A stretch of 64,000 bases of DNA, from the NCBI RefSeq assembly GCF_014639655.1, contig NZ_BMGB01000001.1, positions 2,202,982 through 2,266,981 of the forward strand, in the 5' to 3' direction. Every line of letters starts with the position of its first letter. Position 1 is the stretch's first letter. Position numbers and translations under genes: made by a program. Of this stretch, positions 41,271 to 49,661 are shown in pieces. The DNA is from Conyzicola nivalis (lineage in GTDB: Bacteria > Actinomycetota > Actinomycetes > Actinomycetales > Microbacteriaceae). The notes beneath the pieces are model-generated. The model saw only the letters and a list, made by a program, of their open reading frames with translations. It was not told the DNA's origin and made no database searches.

Positions 41271-41454
41271 GTTGAGTAGGTCGCGCAGCGACCGTATCGA
41301 AACCCCGCCGAGCATTCGTGATTCAGGATGATTCGGCTCGAGCCCCGTGCGCGGCCGCGTGATTCCGCGGCCGTGCTGCGTGCGGCACACGATCCGTCCT
41401 GAATCATGAACGGCGGGCGGGGTTTCCATACGGTCGCTGAGCGACCTACTCGAC
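41271..41454. repeat. Large nested inverted-repeat element (MITE-like)
   Basis: Outer arms of 39 nt (41271-41309; right arm ending at 41454) pair with about three mismatches over GTTGAGTAGGTCGC / GCGACCTACTCGAC and the adjoining stretch. Inside are TGATTCAGGA (41319-41328) with TCCTGAATCA (41397-41406), and an apical CGGCCGCG (41352-41359) with CGCGGCCG (41366-41373). It fills the gap between the convergent pgm and DUF1905 genes. No ORF is inside. Confidence 0.75.
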
Positions 41455-41465
41455 GGGCGGCCGCG

Positions 41466-41765
41466 TCAGATCAGCTCGAGTCCGATCGCCACGGTGTCGC
41501 CGACGGTGACCCCCGCCTTGGCCCGCACGGCCTTCTTGATCGGCAGCACGTAGGCGTCGCCGGCGACCCCCGGGAAGATCGACGTCTCCCAGGTCGACCC
41601 GCCGAGCCGCACGCGCACCTTCACCGCGCCGAAGCCCGACGGCGGCCGCGGCTGGTCGGCGATCTCGTCGGACGCGTCGTCGGGCAGCGTCGCGAACACC
41701 CAGAGTTCTTTGCGCGCTTCCCACGCCCACAGCGACGACTCGAATTCGTAGGTTCCGCCGGTCAT
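41466..41765 (-). CDS. DUF1905 domain protein
   Basis: 99 residues. YEFESSLWAWEARKELWVFA, GFGAVKVRVRLGGSTWETSI, FPGVAGDAYVLPIKKAVR and VGDTVAIGLELI are the typical DUF1905 motifs, a small beta-barrel domain of unknown function seen alone or with OmdA-like domains. ATG at 41763-41765, with GGAG close upstream. Convergent with pgm. It is followed upstream by the VanY gene on the same strand, 58 bp away. Confidence 0.88.
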   Translation of the reverse strand: MTGGTYEFESSLWAWEARKELWVFATLPDDASDEIADQPRPPSGFGAVKVRVRLGGSTWETSIFPGVAGDAYVLPIKKAVRAKAGVTVGDTVAIGLELI

Positions 41766-41823
41766 AGCTCCATTGTCGGGCCGGAGCAGAAGAATCGTGG
41801 TTGCCGCGGTGGGCGACCGGTGT

Positions 41824-42609
41824 CTACGGGGCGTAATCGGGGGCGGCGGGCAGCCCGAAATACTGCTCGAGGGTCGCCGCGCCCGACGCCACGTAGTCGG
41901 CGGCCGTGGCGATCCCGACATACCGGTAGTGCCACGGTTCGAACTCGTAGCCGGTGACGGGCGTGCCGCCGTCCGGGTAGCGCAGCACGAATCCGTACGT
42001 CGCGGCGTTCGCCGCCAGCCACTGGCCCTGGGGCGTGTCGGCGAAGCAGCCCTGCAATGTGCACTGCGCCGGCAGCGCACTGACGTCGATCGCGAGTCCG
42101 GTCTGGTGCTCGCTGTGGCCGGGACGCGCGCTGGTGAGATCGGCGCCCGCCTTTCCCTTCGAGGCGACCCAGCCCGCGTACACCGACACCTGCGAGTCGT
42201 AGGAGCGGTACGCGCTCTGCGCCTGCATGCTCAACCCGGTCTGCGCGGTGAACGCCTGGAACATCGCGACGACGGCGTTCGATGCCTCCTGCCGCAGGAA
42301 CGGCTTGTTGGCGTACGGCACCGGTACCTCGACGAGGTCGGCCGGGGCGTAATTGCCCGGGTTCAGCGGACGCAGCTTGTTGACCACTACCGAGAGGCTG
42401 CTGGGGTCGTCGCTCGCCACGGGGGCGGGAGGGGTCTCCGGCGTGAGGCTCGGCTCGGGCGTCGGGGTTGTCGACGGGGTCGGGTGGGCCGTGCTGCTGG
42501 CCGTCGGCGCCACACCGCTTCCCTCAGCCGCGCAGCCCGCCACGCCGCATACGACGACGAGCGCGAGCGCTGCTACGACCGGAGTTCGAAATCTGACTGT
42601 GTGCCACAC
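41824..42609 (-). CDS. D-alanyl-D-alanine carboxypeptidase, VanY-type, lipoprotein
   Basis: 261 residues. Signal peptide with lipobox VAGC (Cys26), a Thr/Pro-rich linker (PTPSTTPTPEPSLTPETPP), then the peptidase M15B domain with the zinc motif SEHQTGLAIDV and the downstream EPWHYRY. It trims the terminal D-Ala of peptidoglycan stem peptides outside the membrane. GTG start at 42607-42609. Stands alone, divergent from the DHA2 exporter. Confidence 0.92.
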   Translation of the reverse strand: MWHTVRFRTPVVAALALVVVCGVAGCAAEGSGVAPTASSTAHPTPSTTPTPEPSLTPETPPAPVASDDPSSLSVVVNKLRPLNPGNYAPADLVEVPVPYANKPFLRQEASNAVVAMFQAFTAQTGLSMQAQSAYRSYDSQVSVYAGWVASKGKAGADLTSARPGHSEHQTGLAIDVSALPAQCTLQGCFADTPQGQWLAANAATYGFVLRYPDGGTPVTGYEFEPWHYRYVGIATAADYVASGAATLEQYFGLPAAPDYAP

Positions 42610-42789
42610 GTTCCGAGTGTACGAGCAGTACGGCAGGACTTCTCACGGTTACGAGCTTGCGCAGCCGTTGCCGTGGGTGTAACTTTGCACTCCACGCAAA
42701 ATTCTCCCGACGAGAATCTGCCCGCCGCCGGACTGCGCTCCGCGGCGGCGTTTTCGTTAACACACTTCCATCACAGACTCAGAGGTTCC

Positions 42790-44562
42790 ATGTCACGCGT
42801 CGACTCCAAGGGCAAGCAGCAGGCCCAAGCGATCAAGGACGCCGGCGGGGTAATGACCCACCGGCAGATCCTGTTCGTCATCTTCGGACTGATGGCGGGC
42901 ATGTTCCTGTCGTCGCTCGACCAGACCATCGTGTCGACGTCGATGCGCACCATCGCCGACGACCTCGACGGGCTCAGCCAGCAGGTGTGGGTGACCACCG
43001 CCTACCTGATCCTCGCCACGATCTCGACTCCCATCTACGGCAAGCTCAGCGACATCTTCGGCCGGCGCCCGCTGTTCATCATCGCGATCAGCATCTTCCT
43101 CGTCGGCTCGATCGCCGCCGGATTCGCGAGCTCGATGTACGAACTCGCCGCCTTCCGTGCCATCCAGGGCCTCGGCGCCGGCGGACTCATGGCGCTCCCC
43201 CTCGCGATCATGGGCGACATCCTCGCGCCGCGCGAACGCGCCAAGTACCAGGGCTACTTCCTCGCCGTCTTCGGCGTCTCGAGCGTGGTGGGCCCGCTCA
43301 TCGGCGGACTCTTCGCCGGCACCCCCGAGATCCTGTTCGTGACCGGCTGGCGCTGGGTGTTCCTGATCAACATCCCGATCGGCCTCGCCGCGCTCGCTAT
43401 CGTGCTGCGCTTCCTGCACATCCCGCACGAGCGCCGCACCGTGCGCATCGACTGGTGGGGCGCCGCCACGATCATCATCGGCCTCGTGCCGCTGCTGCTC
43501 GTCGCCGAGCAGGGCCGCGAGTGGGGCTGGGGTTCGCTCGGCTCCATCGCCTGCTACGTGATCGGCGTGATCGGCCTGGCCGCGTTTGTCCTCAGCGAGA
43601 AGCTCATGGGCGACGACGCGCTCATCCCGCTCAAGCTGTTCAAGAGCTCGACCTTCTCGATGGCGACTGTCCTCGGCGTGCTCGTCGGCTTCGGCATGTT
43701 CGGCGCGATGATGACCCTTCCGCTCTACCTGCAGGTCGTCAACGGCGCGACGCCCACCGAGAGCGGCTTTCTCATGCTGCCGATGATCCTCGGCCTGATG
43801 ATCTCGTCGATCGTGAGCGGCCAGCTGATCGCCCGCACCGGCAAGTACCAGATGTTCCCCACCATCGGCACGGCGTTCGTGGCGGTCGGCTTCTTCGTCT
43901 TCACCTTCGCGACCGCGGACAAGCCCGTCTGGTTCCTCATGATCGGCATGCTGTTCGTCGGCCTCGGGCTCGGCCAGCTGATGCAGACGCTCACGCTCGC
44001 CAGCCAGAACTCGGTCGGGCCGCGCGACATCGGTGTGGCGACGAGCGCGTCGACGTTCTTCCGCCAGATCGGCGGCACGGTGGGCACAGCGGTCATCTTC
44101 TCGGTGATCTTCACGCGCTGGCCGCTGAACATCGCGACGGCGTTCGACTCCACGAGAATTCAGGACGGTATAACCGCGGCACTCTCCGATCCGAAAGTCG
44201 CCGCCGACCCGGCGAACGCGCAGATCATCGAGATCCTGAAGAACCCGGGCGCCGCCGTCGGCTCCGTCTCGGGCGACACCTCGTTCCTCAACACCTCCGA
44301 CCCGCGTCTGAGCGCCGCCTTCCTCGAGGGCTTCGCGAACTCGGCGATCACCGTGTTCTGGATCGCCCTCGCCGTGATCCTGGTCGCCTTCGTTCTCAGC
44401 TTCTTCCTGAAGGCGCCTCCGTTGCGAGCGAAGTCGGCGCTTCAGGAGAATGCGGATGACGCGGCCGCCGCGGTGGCGCTCGAAGCCGACAGGGCGGCCA
44501 GCCAGACGGCGCCGCTGGTCGAGCCGGGCGCGGCCGCCAGAGACGACAACCCGAAGAAGTAG
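42790..44562 (+). CDS. DHA2-family (EmrB/QacA) MFS drug exporter
   Basis: 590 residues, about fourteen membrane segments. Typical features: LMAGMFLSSLDQTIVSTSMR in helix 1, the GKLSDIFGRRPLFI motif A, RAIQGLGAGGLMALPLA and GGTVGTAVIF. DHA2 exporters remove drugs or dyes by proton antiport. The ATG at 42790 was chosen since AGAGG lies 6 nt upstream; the frame is open far upstream but that part is antisense to the VanY gene. The tail after residue 545 is Ala-rich and cytosolic. A strong terminator follows. Confidence 0.94.
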   Translation: MSRVDSKGKQQAQAIKDAGGVMTHRQILFVIFGLMAGMFLSSLDQTIVSTSMRTIADDLDGLSQQVWVTTAYLILATISTPIYGKLSDIFGRRPLFIIAISIFLVGSIAAGFASSMYELAAFRAIQGLGAGGLMALPLAIMGDILAPRERAKYQGYFLAVFGVSSVVGPLIGGLFAGTPEILFVTGWRWVFLINIPIGLAALAIVLRFLHIPHERRTVRIDWWGAATIIIGLVPLLLVAEQGREWGWGSLGSIACYVIGVIGLAAFVLSEKLMGDDALIPLKLFKSSTFSMATVLGVLVGFGMFGAMMTLPLYLQVVNGATPTESGFLMLPMILGLMISSIVSGQLIARTGKYQMFPTIGTAFVAVGFFVFTFATADKPVWFLMIGMLFVGLGLGQLMQTLTLASQNSVGPRDIGVATSASTFFRQIGGTVGTAVIFSVIFTRWPLNIATAFDSTRIQDGITAALSDPKVAADPANAQIIEILKNPGAAVGSVSGDTSFLNTSDPRLSAAFLEGFANSAITVFWIALAVILVAFVLSFFLKAPPLRAKSALQENADDAAAAVALEADRAASQTAPLVEPGAAARDDNPKK

Positions 44563-44569
44563 CAGCGTC

Positions 44570-44605
44570 GGCCCGCCGCCCGGTGAAAAACGGGGGCGGC
44601 GGGCC
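44570..44605 (+). terminator. Terminator after the DHA2 exporter
   Basis: 12-bp stem GGCCCGCCGCCC/GGGCGGCGGGCC with a 12-nt loop containing AAAAA, followed by TTCC. Confidence 0.8.
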
Positions 44606-44621
44606 TTCCGCGTACGTAGAC

Positions 44622-44635
44622 TGAGAGCGCTCTCA
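44622..44635. promoter_or_regulatory. LacI-family operator upstream of beta-glucosidase
   Basis: Perfect 14-bp palindrome TGAGAGCGCTCTCA, 26 bp before the GTG. It matches the CelR box of cellulolytic actinomycetes (TGGGAGCGCTCCCA) at all but two positions. The LacI gene two bases of sequence logic downstream, at 46068, is the expected repressor; TAGACT at 44617-44622 may be the -10. Confidence 0.75.
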
Positions 44636-44660
44636 CCCAACCGATCACGAAGGAGTGACC

Positions 44661-46058
44661 GTGCCTCATCCCTTTCCCGCAGACTTCCTCTTCGGCGCGG
44701 CGACCGCCGCGTACCAGATAGAGGGTGCCGCCCACGAAGACGGACGCACCGACTCCATCTGGGACGCCTTCGCCCGGCTGCCCGGCGCCGTCGTCGACGG
44801 ACACGACGGAGAGGTGGCCTGCGACCACTACCACCGCTACGAATCCGACGTGGCGATGATGGCCGACCTGGGTCTGCAGACGTACCGTTTCTCGACATCA
44901 TGGTCGCGCATCCGGCCCGACGGCGGCCCCGTCAACCCGAAGGGCCTCGACTTCTATTCGCGCCTCGTCGACTCGCTGCTCGAGAAGAACATCAAGCCCT
45001 GGCTGACCCTCTACCACTGGGACCTCCCGCAGGCCCTCGAGGAGAAGGGCGGTTGGGCGAACCGCGACACCGCGCTGCGCTTCGCCGAGTACGCCGTCGA
45101 CGTGCACGCCGCGCTCGGCGATCGGGTCGAGAACTTCACCACCCTCAACGAGCCGTGGTGCTCGTCGTTCCTCAGCTACATCGGCGGCGAGCACGCGCCG
45201 GGTCGCCAGGACACCGAGGCCGGCCTCGCCGCCGGTCACCACCTGCTGCTCGCGCACGGACTCGCGGTGCGCGAGTTGCGCGCGCTCGACCCGAACCTCG
45301 GTCTCGGCATCACCCTGAACCTGACCGTGGCCGACCCGGTGGACCCCGCCGACGAGGGCGACGTCGACGCCGCCCGCCGCATCGACGGCCAGTTCAACCG
45401 GTTCTTCCTCGACCCGATCTTCCGCGGCGAGTACCCCGCCGACGTGCTCGACGACCTCGCCGGGCTGGGACTCGAGAAGTACATCGAGCCGGGCGACCTC
45501 GACATCATCTCGACACCGATCGACGCGCTCGGCGTGAACTACTACCACGGCGAGGCGCTCACGGTTCATCCCGTCGAACAGGAGATGTCGACCGCCGCGC
45601 CGTCGGAGCGCCCGAAGCGGTCGCCGTTCCCCGCGCCCGAGGGCATCTACTGGAAGCTGCGCGACCTGCCGCTCACCGCGATGGGCTGGGAGGTGCAGCC
45701 CGAGGGGCTGACCCGCCTGCTGCACCGCATCAACGACGAATACACGGGCAGCACCGTCAAGCTCTACGTCACCGAGAACGGCGCGGCCTACGACGATGTG
45801 GTCGCACCGGACGGCGCCGTTCACGACGCGCAGCGGGCGGAGTTCTTGCGCCTCCACCTTGGTGCGATCCAGGACGCCATCGACGAGGGCGTCGACGTCT
45901 ACGGCTACTTCTACTGGTCGCTCATGGACAACTACGAGTGGGCGTGGGGATACCACAAGCGGTTCGGCATCGTGCGGGTCGACTACGACACCCAGCAGCG
46001 CACGCTCAAGGACAGCGCCCTCGAGTACCAGCGCATCATCGCGAACCGCTCTTTGTAG
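44661..46058 (+). CDS. GH1 beta-glucosidase
   Basis: 465 residues. FGAATAAYQIEGAAHEDGRT, the acid/base TLNEPW (Glu164) and the nucleophile VTENGAAYDD identify a glycoside hydrolase family 1 enzyme; no signal peptide, so it is cytosolic and works on imported cellobiose-type disaccharides. GTG 44661 has AAGGAG 5 nt upstream; the GTG at 44655 overlaps that site and is rejected. The LacI repressor gene lies 9 bp downstream and the CelR-like operator upstream, so the pair is probably derepressed by cellobiose or a related sugar. Confidence 0.95.
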   Translation: MPHPFPADFLFGAATAAYQIEGAAHEDGRTDSIWDAFARLPGAVVDGHDGEVACDHYHRYESDVAMMADLGLQTYRFSTSWSRIRPDGGPVNPKGLDFYSRLVDSLLEKNIKPWLTLYHWDLPQALEEKGGWANRDTALRFAEYAVDVHAALGDRVENFTTLNEPWCSSFLSYIGGEHAPGRQDTEAGLAAGHHLLLAHGLAVRELRALDPNLGLGITLNLTVADPVDPADEGDVDAARRIDGQFNRFFLDPIFRGEYPADVLDDLAGLGLEKYIEPGDLDIISTPIDALGVNYYHGEALTVHPVEQEMSTAAPSERPKRSPFPAPEGIYWKLRDLPLTAMGWEVQPEGLTRLLHRINDEYTGSTVKLYVTENGAAYDDVVAPDGAVHDAQRAEFLRLHLGAIQDAIDEGVDVYGYFYWSLMDNYEWAWGYHKRFGIVRVDYDTQQRTLKDSALEYQRIIANRSL

Positions 46059-46067
46059 AGTGAGGTC

Positions 46068-47090
46068 ATGAGCACCTCCCAGTCGCGACGGCTCCCGCCG
46101 ACGCTCGAAGAAGTCGCCGCGGCGGCGGGCGTCTCGCGGTCGACGGTGTCGCGCGTGGTCAACGGGTCGACCAGGGTGAGCCCCGAGGTGCTCGCGAACG
46201 TCACGCGCGCGATCGACGAGCTGCACTACGTGCCCAACCGGATGGCCCGATCGCTGGCCAACCGACAGACGATGGCGATCGCACTCGTCGTGCCCGAGGA
46301 GACCACGCGGTTCTTCGGCGACCCGTACTTCGCCTCGATCGTCGACGGCATCGCCCGCGCCCTGCGTCCCAGTGACTACGTGCTCAACCTGCAGTTCGCG
46401 AGCCCGGGCGCCCTGTCGGAGAAGACCGTGCGCTACCTGCTCGGCGGCAACGTCGACGGTGCGCTCGTGGTGTCGCACCACTCGGGCAACCACTTCCTCG
46501 CCAGCCTCGGCCACAGCCTGCCCGTCGTCTTCGGCGGCCGCCCGCTGCACCCCGACGAGCAGCCGAGCCACTACGTCGACGTCGACAACGTGGCCGCCGC
46601 CGACATGGGCACCCGCTACCTGATCGACCAGGGCCGCCAGCGCATCGCGACGATCACCGGTTCCGCCGACATGCCCGCCGGCATCGACCGCGAGGCCGGC
46701 TGGCAGCGCGCGATGGAACGAGCGGGGCTGCGCACCGACCTGGTCGCTCGCGGTGACTTCTCGATGGCCAGCGGGGCGCGCTGCATGCGCTCGCTGCTCG
46801 ACCGGTCGCCGGGTCTCGACGCCGTGTTCGTCGCGAGCGACCTCATGGCCACCGGAGCCGTGTCGGTGCTGCGCGAACGCGGGCGGGCGATCCCGAGCGA
46901 CGTCGCCGTCGTCGGCTTCGACGACAGCCCGGTCGCGATCGGCGGCGAGGTGGAGCTGACCACTGTCTTCCAGCCCTCGGTCGAGATGGGCGAGGCGATG
47001 GCGCACATGCTGCTGGCGATGCTGCGCGGCGAAGAGCCGGAGCCCGTGCAGATCATGCCGACCCGCATGGTGGTGCGGGAGAGCGCCTAA
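46068..47090 (+). CDS. LacI-family transcriptional repressor (CelR/BglR-like)
   Basis: 340 residues. Helix-turn-helix TLEEVAAAAGVSRSTVSRVV followed by the hinge helix YVPNRMARSLA, then the periplasmic-binding-protein-type sugar domain (MAIALVVPEE, FFGDPYFASIVDGI, VGFDDSPVAIGG). Its stop overlaps the lspA stop by 4 bp. Operator TGAGAGCGCTCTCA upstream of the beta-glucosidase fits the LacI half-site pattern. Probably cellobiose-responsive; the ligand is inferred from context only. Confidence 0.93.
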   Translation: MSTSQSRRLPPTLEEVAAAAGVSRSTVSRVVNGSTRVSPEVLANVTRAIDELHYVPNRMARSLANRQTMAIALVVPEETTRFFGDPYFASIVDGIARALRPSDYVLNLQFASPGALSEKTVRYLLGGNVDGALVVSHHSGNHFLASLGHSLPVVFGGRPLHPDEQPSHYVDVDNVAAADMGTRYLIDQGRQRIATITGSADMPAGIDREAGWQRAMERAGLRTDLVARGDFSMASGARCMRSLLDRSPGLDAVFVASDLMATGAVSVLRERGRAIPSDVAVVGFDDSPVAIGGEVELTTVFQPSVEMGEAMAHMLLAMLRGEEPEPVQIMPTRMVVRESA

Positions 47091-47611
47091 GCGGCGTCGT
47101 CGGGGGTGGCACGCTCGTCGGCTCGGGCGCCCCGCACCGTGAGCACGACCAGCATGACGGCGCCGGCGAAGATCGCTATGTCGGCGATGTTGCCGATGAA
47201 GAGGTTGCCGTACGCGATGAAGTCGACGACGTGTCCGCGCGCGAAGGCCGGATCGCGGAAGAGCCGGTCGCCGAGGTGCGTCGCCGCGCCGCCGAGCAGC
47301 AGGCCGAGGGTCAGAGTGAGGCCGATCGAACTGGCGCGGCGGGCGTACCAGACGATGAAGACCACGGCCGCGGCCGCGAGGATCGTGAAGATCCAGGTGA
47401 ACCCCTCGCCGATGGAGAACGCGGCGCCCGGGTTGTAGACGAGCTGGAAGCGGATGAGGTCGCCGATCACCGGGATCACCTCGCCGTCGCCGAGCGCCAT
47501 TTCGGCCCACCACTTGCTCGCCTGGTCGATCACGATGACCACCAGAGCGATGACCAGCACGAACCAGAAGTAGCGGCGCGGCGTTCGGGCGGGAGGGGTG
47601 TCGGTGCTCAC
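47087..47611 (-). CDS. lspA: Lipoprotein signal peptidase (signal peptidase II)
   Basis: 174 residues, four membrane helices. VIVIDQASKWWAE, VYNPGAAFSIGEG and NIADIAIFAG with the second catalytic Asp, plus THLGDRLF with the first catalytic Asp. The usual Asn of the GN(L)xDR motif is replaced by His here, while both catalytic Asp remain. It cleaves prolipoproteins such as the siderophore-binding and VanY proteins in this window. GTG start 47609-47611, with GATAAT 7 nt upstream. Upstream of it on the same strand is the Lrp gene. Confidence 0.93.
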   Translation of the reverse strand: MSTDTPPARTPRRYFWFVLVIALVVIVIDQASKWWAEMALGDGEVIPVIGDLIRFQLVYNPGAAFSIGEGFTWIFTILAAAAVVFIVWYARRASSIGLTLTLGLLLGGAATHLGDRLFRDPAFARGHVVDFIAYGNLFIGNIADIAIFAGAVMLVVLTVRGARADERATPDDAA

Positions 47612-47619
47612 CCGGTCGA

Positions 47620-48162
47620 TTATCCCGGATCGGCGGGGGTACTGAGGCCCGGGGTGTGGTGTTCGAAGACCAGGCTGGTCCGGGTCGAGGCGACCGACGG
47701 ATGCGCCGAGAGGTTGTCGACCACGAACTGACGCGCGTGATCGGTATCCCGGGTGGCCACGTGGATGATGAAGTCCTCCGCCCCGCCGAGGAAGAACACC
47801 TGCACCACCTCGGGCAGCCGCCGCATCTCGTCGGAGAAGGTCGAGATCGCCTTGCGTGCCCCGACCCGGATGTTAACGCTGATGAGCGCCTCGAGCCCGA
47901 GCCCCAACGCCCGCGGGTCGAGGTCGGCGTGGAACCCGCGCACGACACCGCGCTCGATGAGGGAACGCACCCGCGTGAGGCTCGTCGACGGCGCGATACC
48001 CGCCTCCTCGGCCAGTCGCGCGTTGGAGATGCGCGCGTCGTCGCGCAGCAGACGCACGAGCGTGAGGTCGATGTCGTCGAGCGGCTCGTATCGGCGAAGA
48101 TTCTCCCGCCCCGGGCCGACCCTGGCATCCGAATCAGAATTTTCACCCGAACTTGTGCTCAT
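47620..48162 (-). CDS. Lrp/AsnC-family regulator (AldR-like)
   Basis: 180 residues. Helix-turn-helix [20 protein letters not shown], then [20 protein letters not shown], followed by the RAM ligand domain ([38 protein letters not shown]). Divergent from ald, which it probably activates with alanine as effector, as AldR does in mycobacteria. The ATG is 7 nt after a perfect TATAAT (48170-48175, minus), predicted leaderless. A CGCA-N8-TGCG inverted repeat lies in the divergent region. Confidence 0.92.
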   Translation of the reverse strand: MSTSSGENSDSDARVGPGRENLRRYEPLDDIDLTLVRLLRDDARISNARLAEEAGIAPSTSLTRVRSLIERGVVRGFHADLDPRALGLGLEALISVNIRVGARKAISTFSDEMRRLPEVVQVFFLGGAEDFIIHVATRDTDHARQFVVDNLSAHPSVASTRTSLVFEHHTPGLSTPADPG

Positions 48163-48163
48163 C

Positions 48164-48179
48164 CGCAGAATTATATGCG
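48164..48179. promoter_or_regulatory. Inverted repeat in the lrp/ald divergent region
   Basis: CGCAGAATTATATGCG: 4-bp ends CGCA/TGCG around an AT-rich core that contains the -10 TATAAT of the Lrp gene (minus strand). A likely AldR-type binding site. Confidence 0.5.
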
Positions 48180-48242
48180 ACCGAAACCCAATCGAAACGA
48201 ATCAGCCGGAAACTCTTCAGCACCACGACAGATCGGAAAGCC

Positions 48243-49355
48243 ATGCGCGTCGGAGTCCCCACCGAGATCAAGAACAACGAGAACCGCGTCGCCCTCACTC
48301 CCGCGGGCGTGCACGAGCTGGTGCGCCGCGGCCACGAGGTCGTCATCCAGCGGGGCGCCGGCGTGGGCGCGCACATCGCCGATGAGAAGTACGTCGAGGC
48401 GGGCGCGACCATGCTCGAGACGGCCGCCGAGGTCTGGGCCGCGGGCGACCTGCTGCTCAAGGTGAAGGAACCGATCGCGGCCGAGTACCCGCTCATGCGC
48501 GAGGGCCAGGTGCTGTTCACCTACCTGCACCTCGCCGCGTCGCGCCCGTGCACCGACGCGCTGCTGGCGGCGGGCACGACCGCGATCGCCTACGAGACGG
48601 TGCAGCTGCCCGACCGCTCGCTGCCGCTGCTGTCGCCGATGAGCGAGGTGGCGGGCCGCCTCGCCGCGCAGGTCGGCGCCACCCAGCTGATGAGCCCGAA
48701 CGGTGGCGGCGGCATCCTCATGGGCGGCGTGCCCGGAACGGCGAAGGCCAAGGTCGTCGTGATCGGCGGCGGGGTCGCGGGCGAGCACGCCGCAGCCAAC
48801 GCGCTCGGCATGGGCGCCGAGGTCACCGTGGTCGACCTGTCGATCCCGCGACTGCGCCAGCTCGAGGCCCAGTACACCGGCCTGAAGACGGCGGTCTCGA
48901 CGAACTACGCGATCGCCCAGCTGCTGCGCGACGCCGACCTCGTGATCGGGTCGGTGCTGATCCCCGGCGCGGCGGCGCCGAAGCTCGTGACCGACGAAAT
49001 GGTCGCTGCGATGAAGCCGGGCAGCGTGCTGGTGGACATGGCGATCGACCAGGGCGGATGCTTCGAGGGCAGCCGCCCGACCACGCACGACGACCCGACC
49101 TTCGCGGTGCACAACAGCACCTACTACTGCGTCGCGAACATGCCCGGCGCGGTCGCACAGACCTCGACGCAGGCGCTCACGAACGCGACGCTGCCCTACG
49201 TGCTGCAGATCGCCGACAAGGGCTGGCTCGGGGCGATCCGCGCCAGTGTGCCGCTGTCGAAGGGGCTCTCGACGCACGAGGGCGCGCTGTACAACGCCGA
49301 GGTCGCCAAAGCGCTGGGCTACGAGTCGCGCGAGCTGGCCGCGCTGGGCGCGTAG
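48243..49355 (+). CDS. ald: Alanine dehydrogenase
   Basis: 370 residues. [20 protein letters not shown], the substrate Lys in LLKVKEP, the cofactor motif [20 protein letters not shown] and the catalytic loop with [20 protein letters not shown] and [11 protein letters not shown] are standard. Oxidatively deaminates L-alanine to pyruvate with NAD. ATG at 48243 with GGAAAG 3-4 nt upstream. Divergent from the Lrp regulator. Confidence 0.97.
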   Translation: MRVGVPTEIKNNENRVALTPAGVHELVRRGHEVVIQRGAGVGAHIADEKYVEAGATMLETAAEVWAAGDLLLKVKEPIAAEYPLMREGQVLFTYLHLAASRPCTDALLAAGTTAIAYETVQLPDRSLPLLSPMSEVAGRLAAQVGATQLMSPNGGGGILMGGVPGTAKAKVVVIGGGVAGEHAAANALGMGAEVTVVDLSIPRLRQLEAQYTGLKTAVSTNYAIAQLLRDADLVIGSVLIPGAAAPKLVTDEMVAAMKPGSVLVDMAIDQGGCFEGSRPTTHDDPTFAVHNSTYYCVANMPGAVAQTSTQALTNATLPYVLQIADKGWLGAIRASVPLSKGLSTHEGALYNAEVAKALGYESRELAALGA

Positions 49356-49661
49356 CGAGCGCGGCGAGCCGGCGCGGCGGGGCTGGCGCGGCTGCGCGCG
49401 GCTGGCGCGGCTGCGCGCAACTACGGGACACGCGCCGACCGGCGCCCGTGCGCGGCCGTCCCGCCGTTGCGCGCTAGCGCGGCGAGCGGGAGCGCCCGTC
49501 GTTCGTGGACACGGATGTCCCTCCGTACCCGTTGCCCGATTGGGTTTGGGCGGATTCGGTTCTCGTCGATAGCGCGACCCGGCTGCCGGGTACCTGACGA
49601 CGCTGCGTGACTGACCCCCCACCCAGCGCGTGATGCGGGCTGGGTGCGACAGAATGGCAGC
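49356..49661. other. 306-bp intergenic region with G/C-rich direct repeat
   Basis: No gene is recognisable. The left half is low-complexity GC-rich sequence containing an exact 19-bp tandem pair (49381-49399 and 49400-49418, GGCTGGCGCGGCTGCGCGC). Toward 49600 it contains a run of four G/C-rich motifs and AGAATGGCAGC directly before the next GTG. The ald terminator is not clear. Confidence 0.6.
49381..49418 (+). repeat. 19-bp exact tandem direct repeat
   Basis: Two adjacent identical copies of GGCTGGCGCGGCTGCGCGC in the gap after ald. Confidence 0.9.

Noticed and set aside
41773..42789. Upstream extension of the DHA2 exporter frame
   Set aside because: The extension is antisense to the VanY gene. 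The ATG at 42790 with AGAGG upstream gives the normal family N-terminus.
44898..48146. A 1082-codon open frame on the minus strand
   Set aside because: Antisense to the beta-glucosidase and LacI genes, in a shadow frame of lspA and the Lrp gene; no protein-like features.
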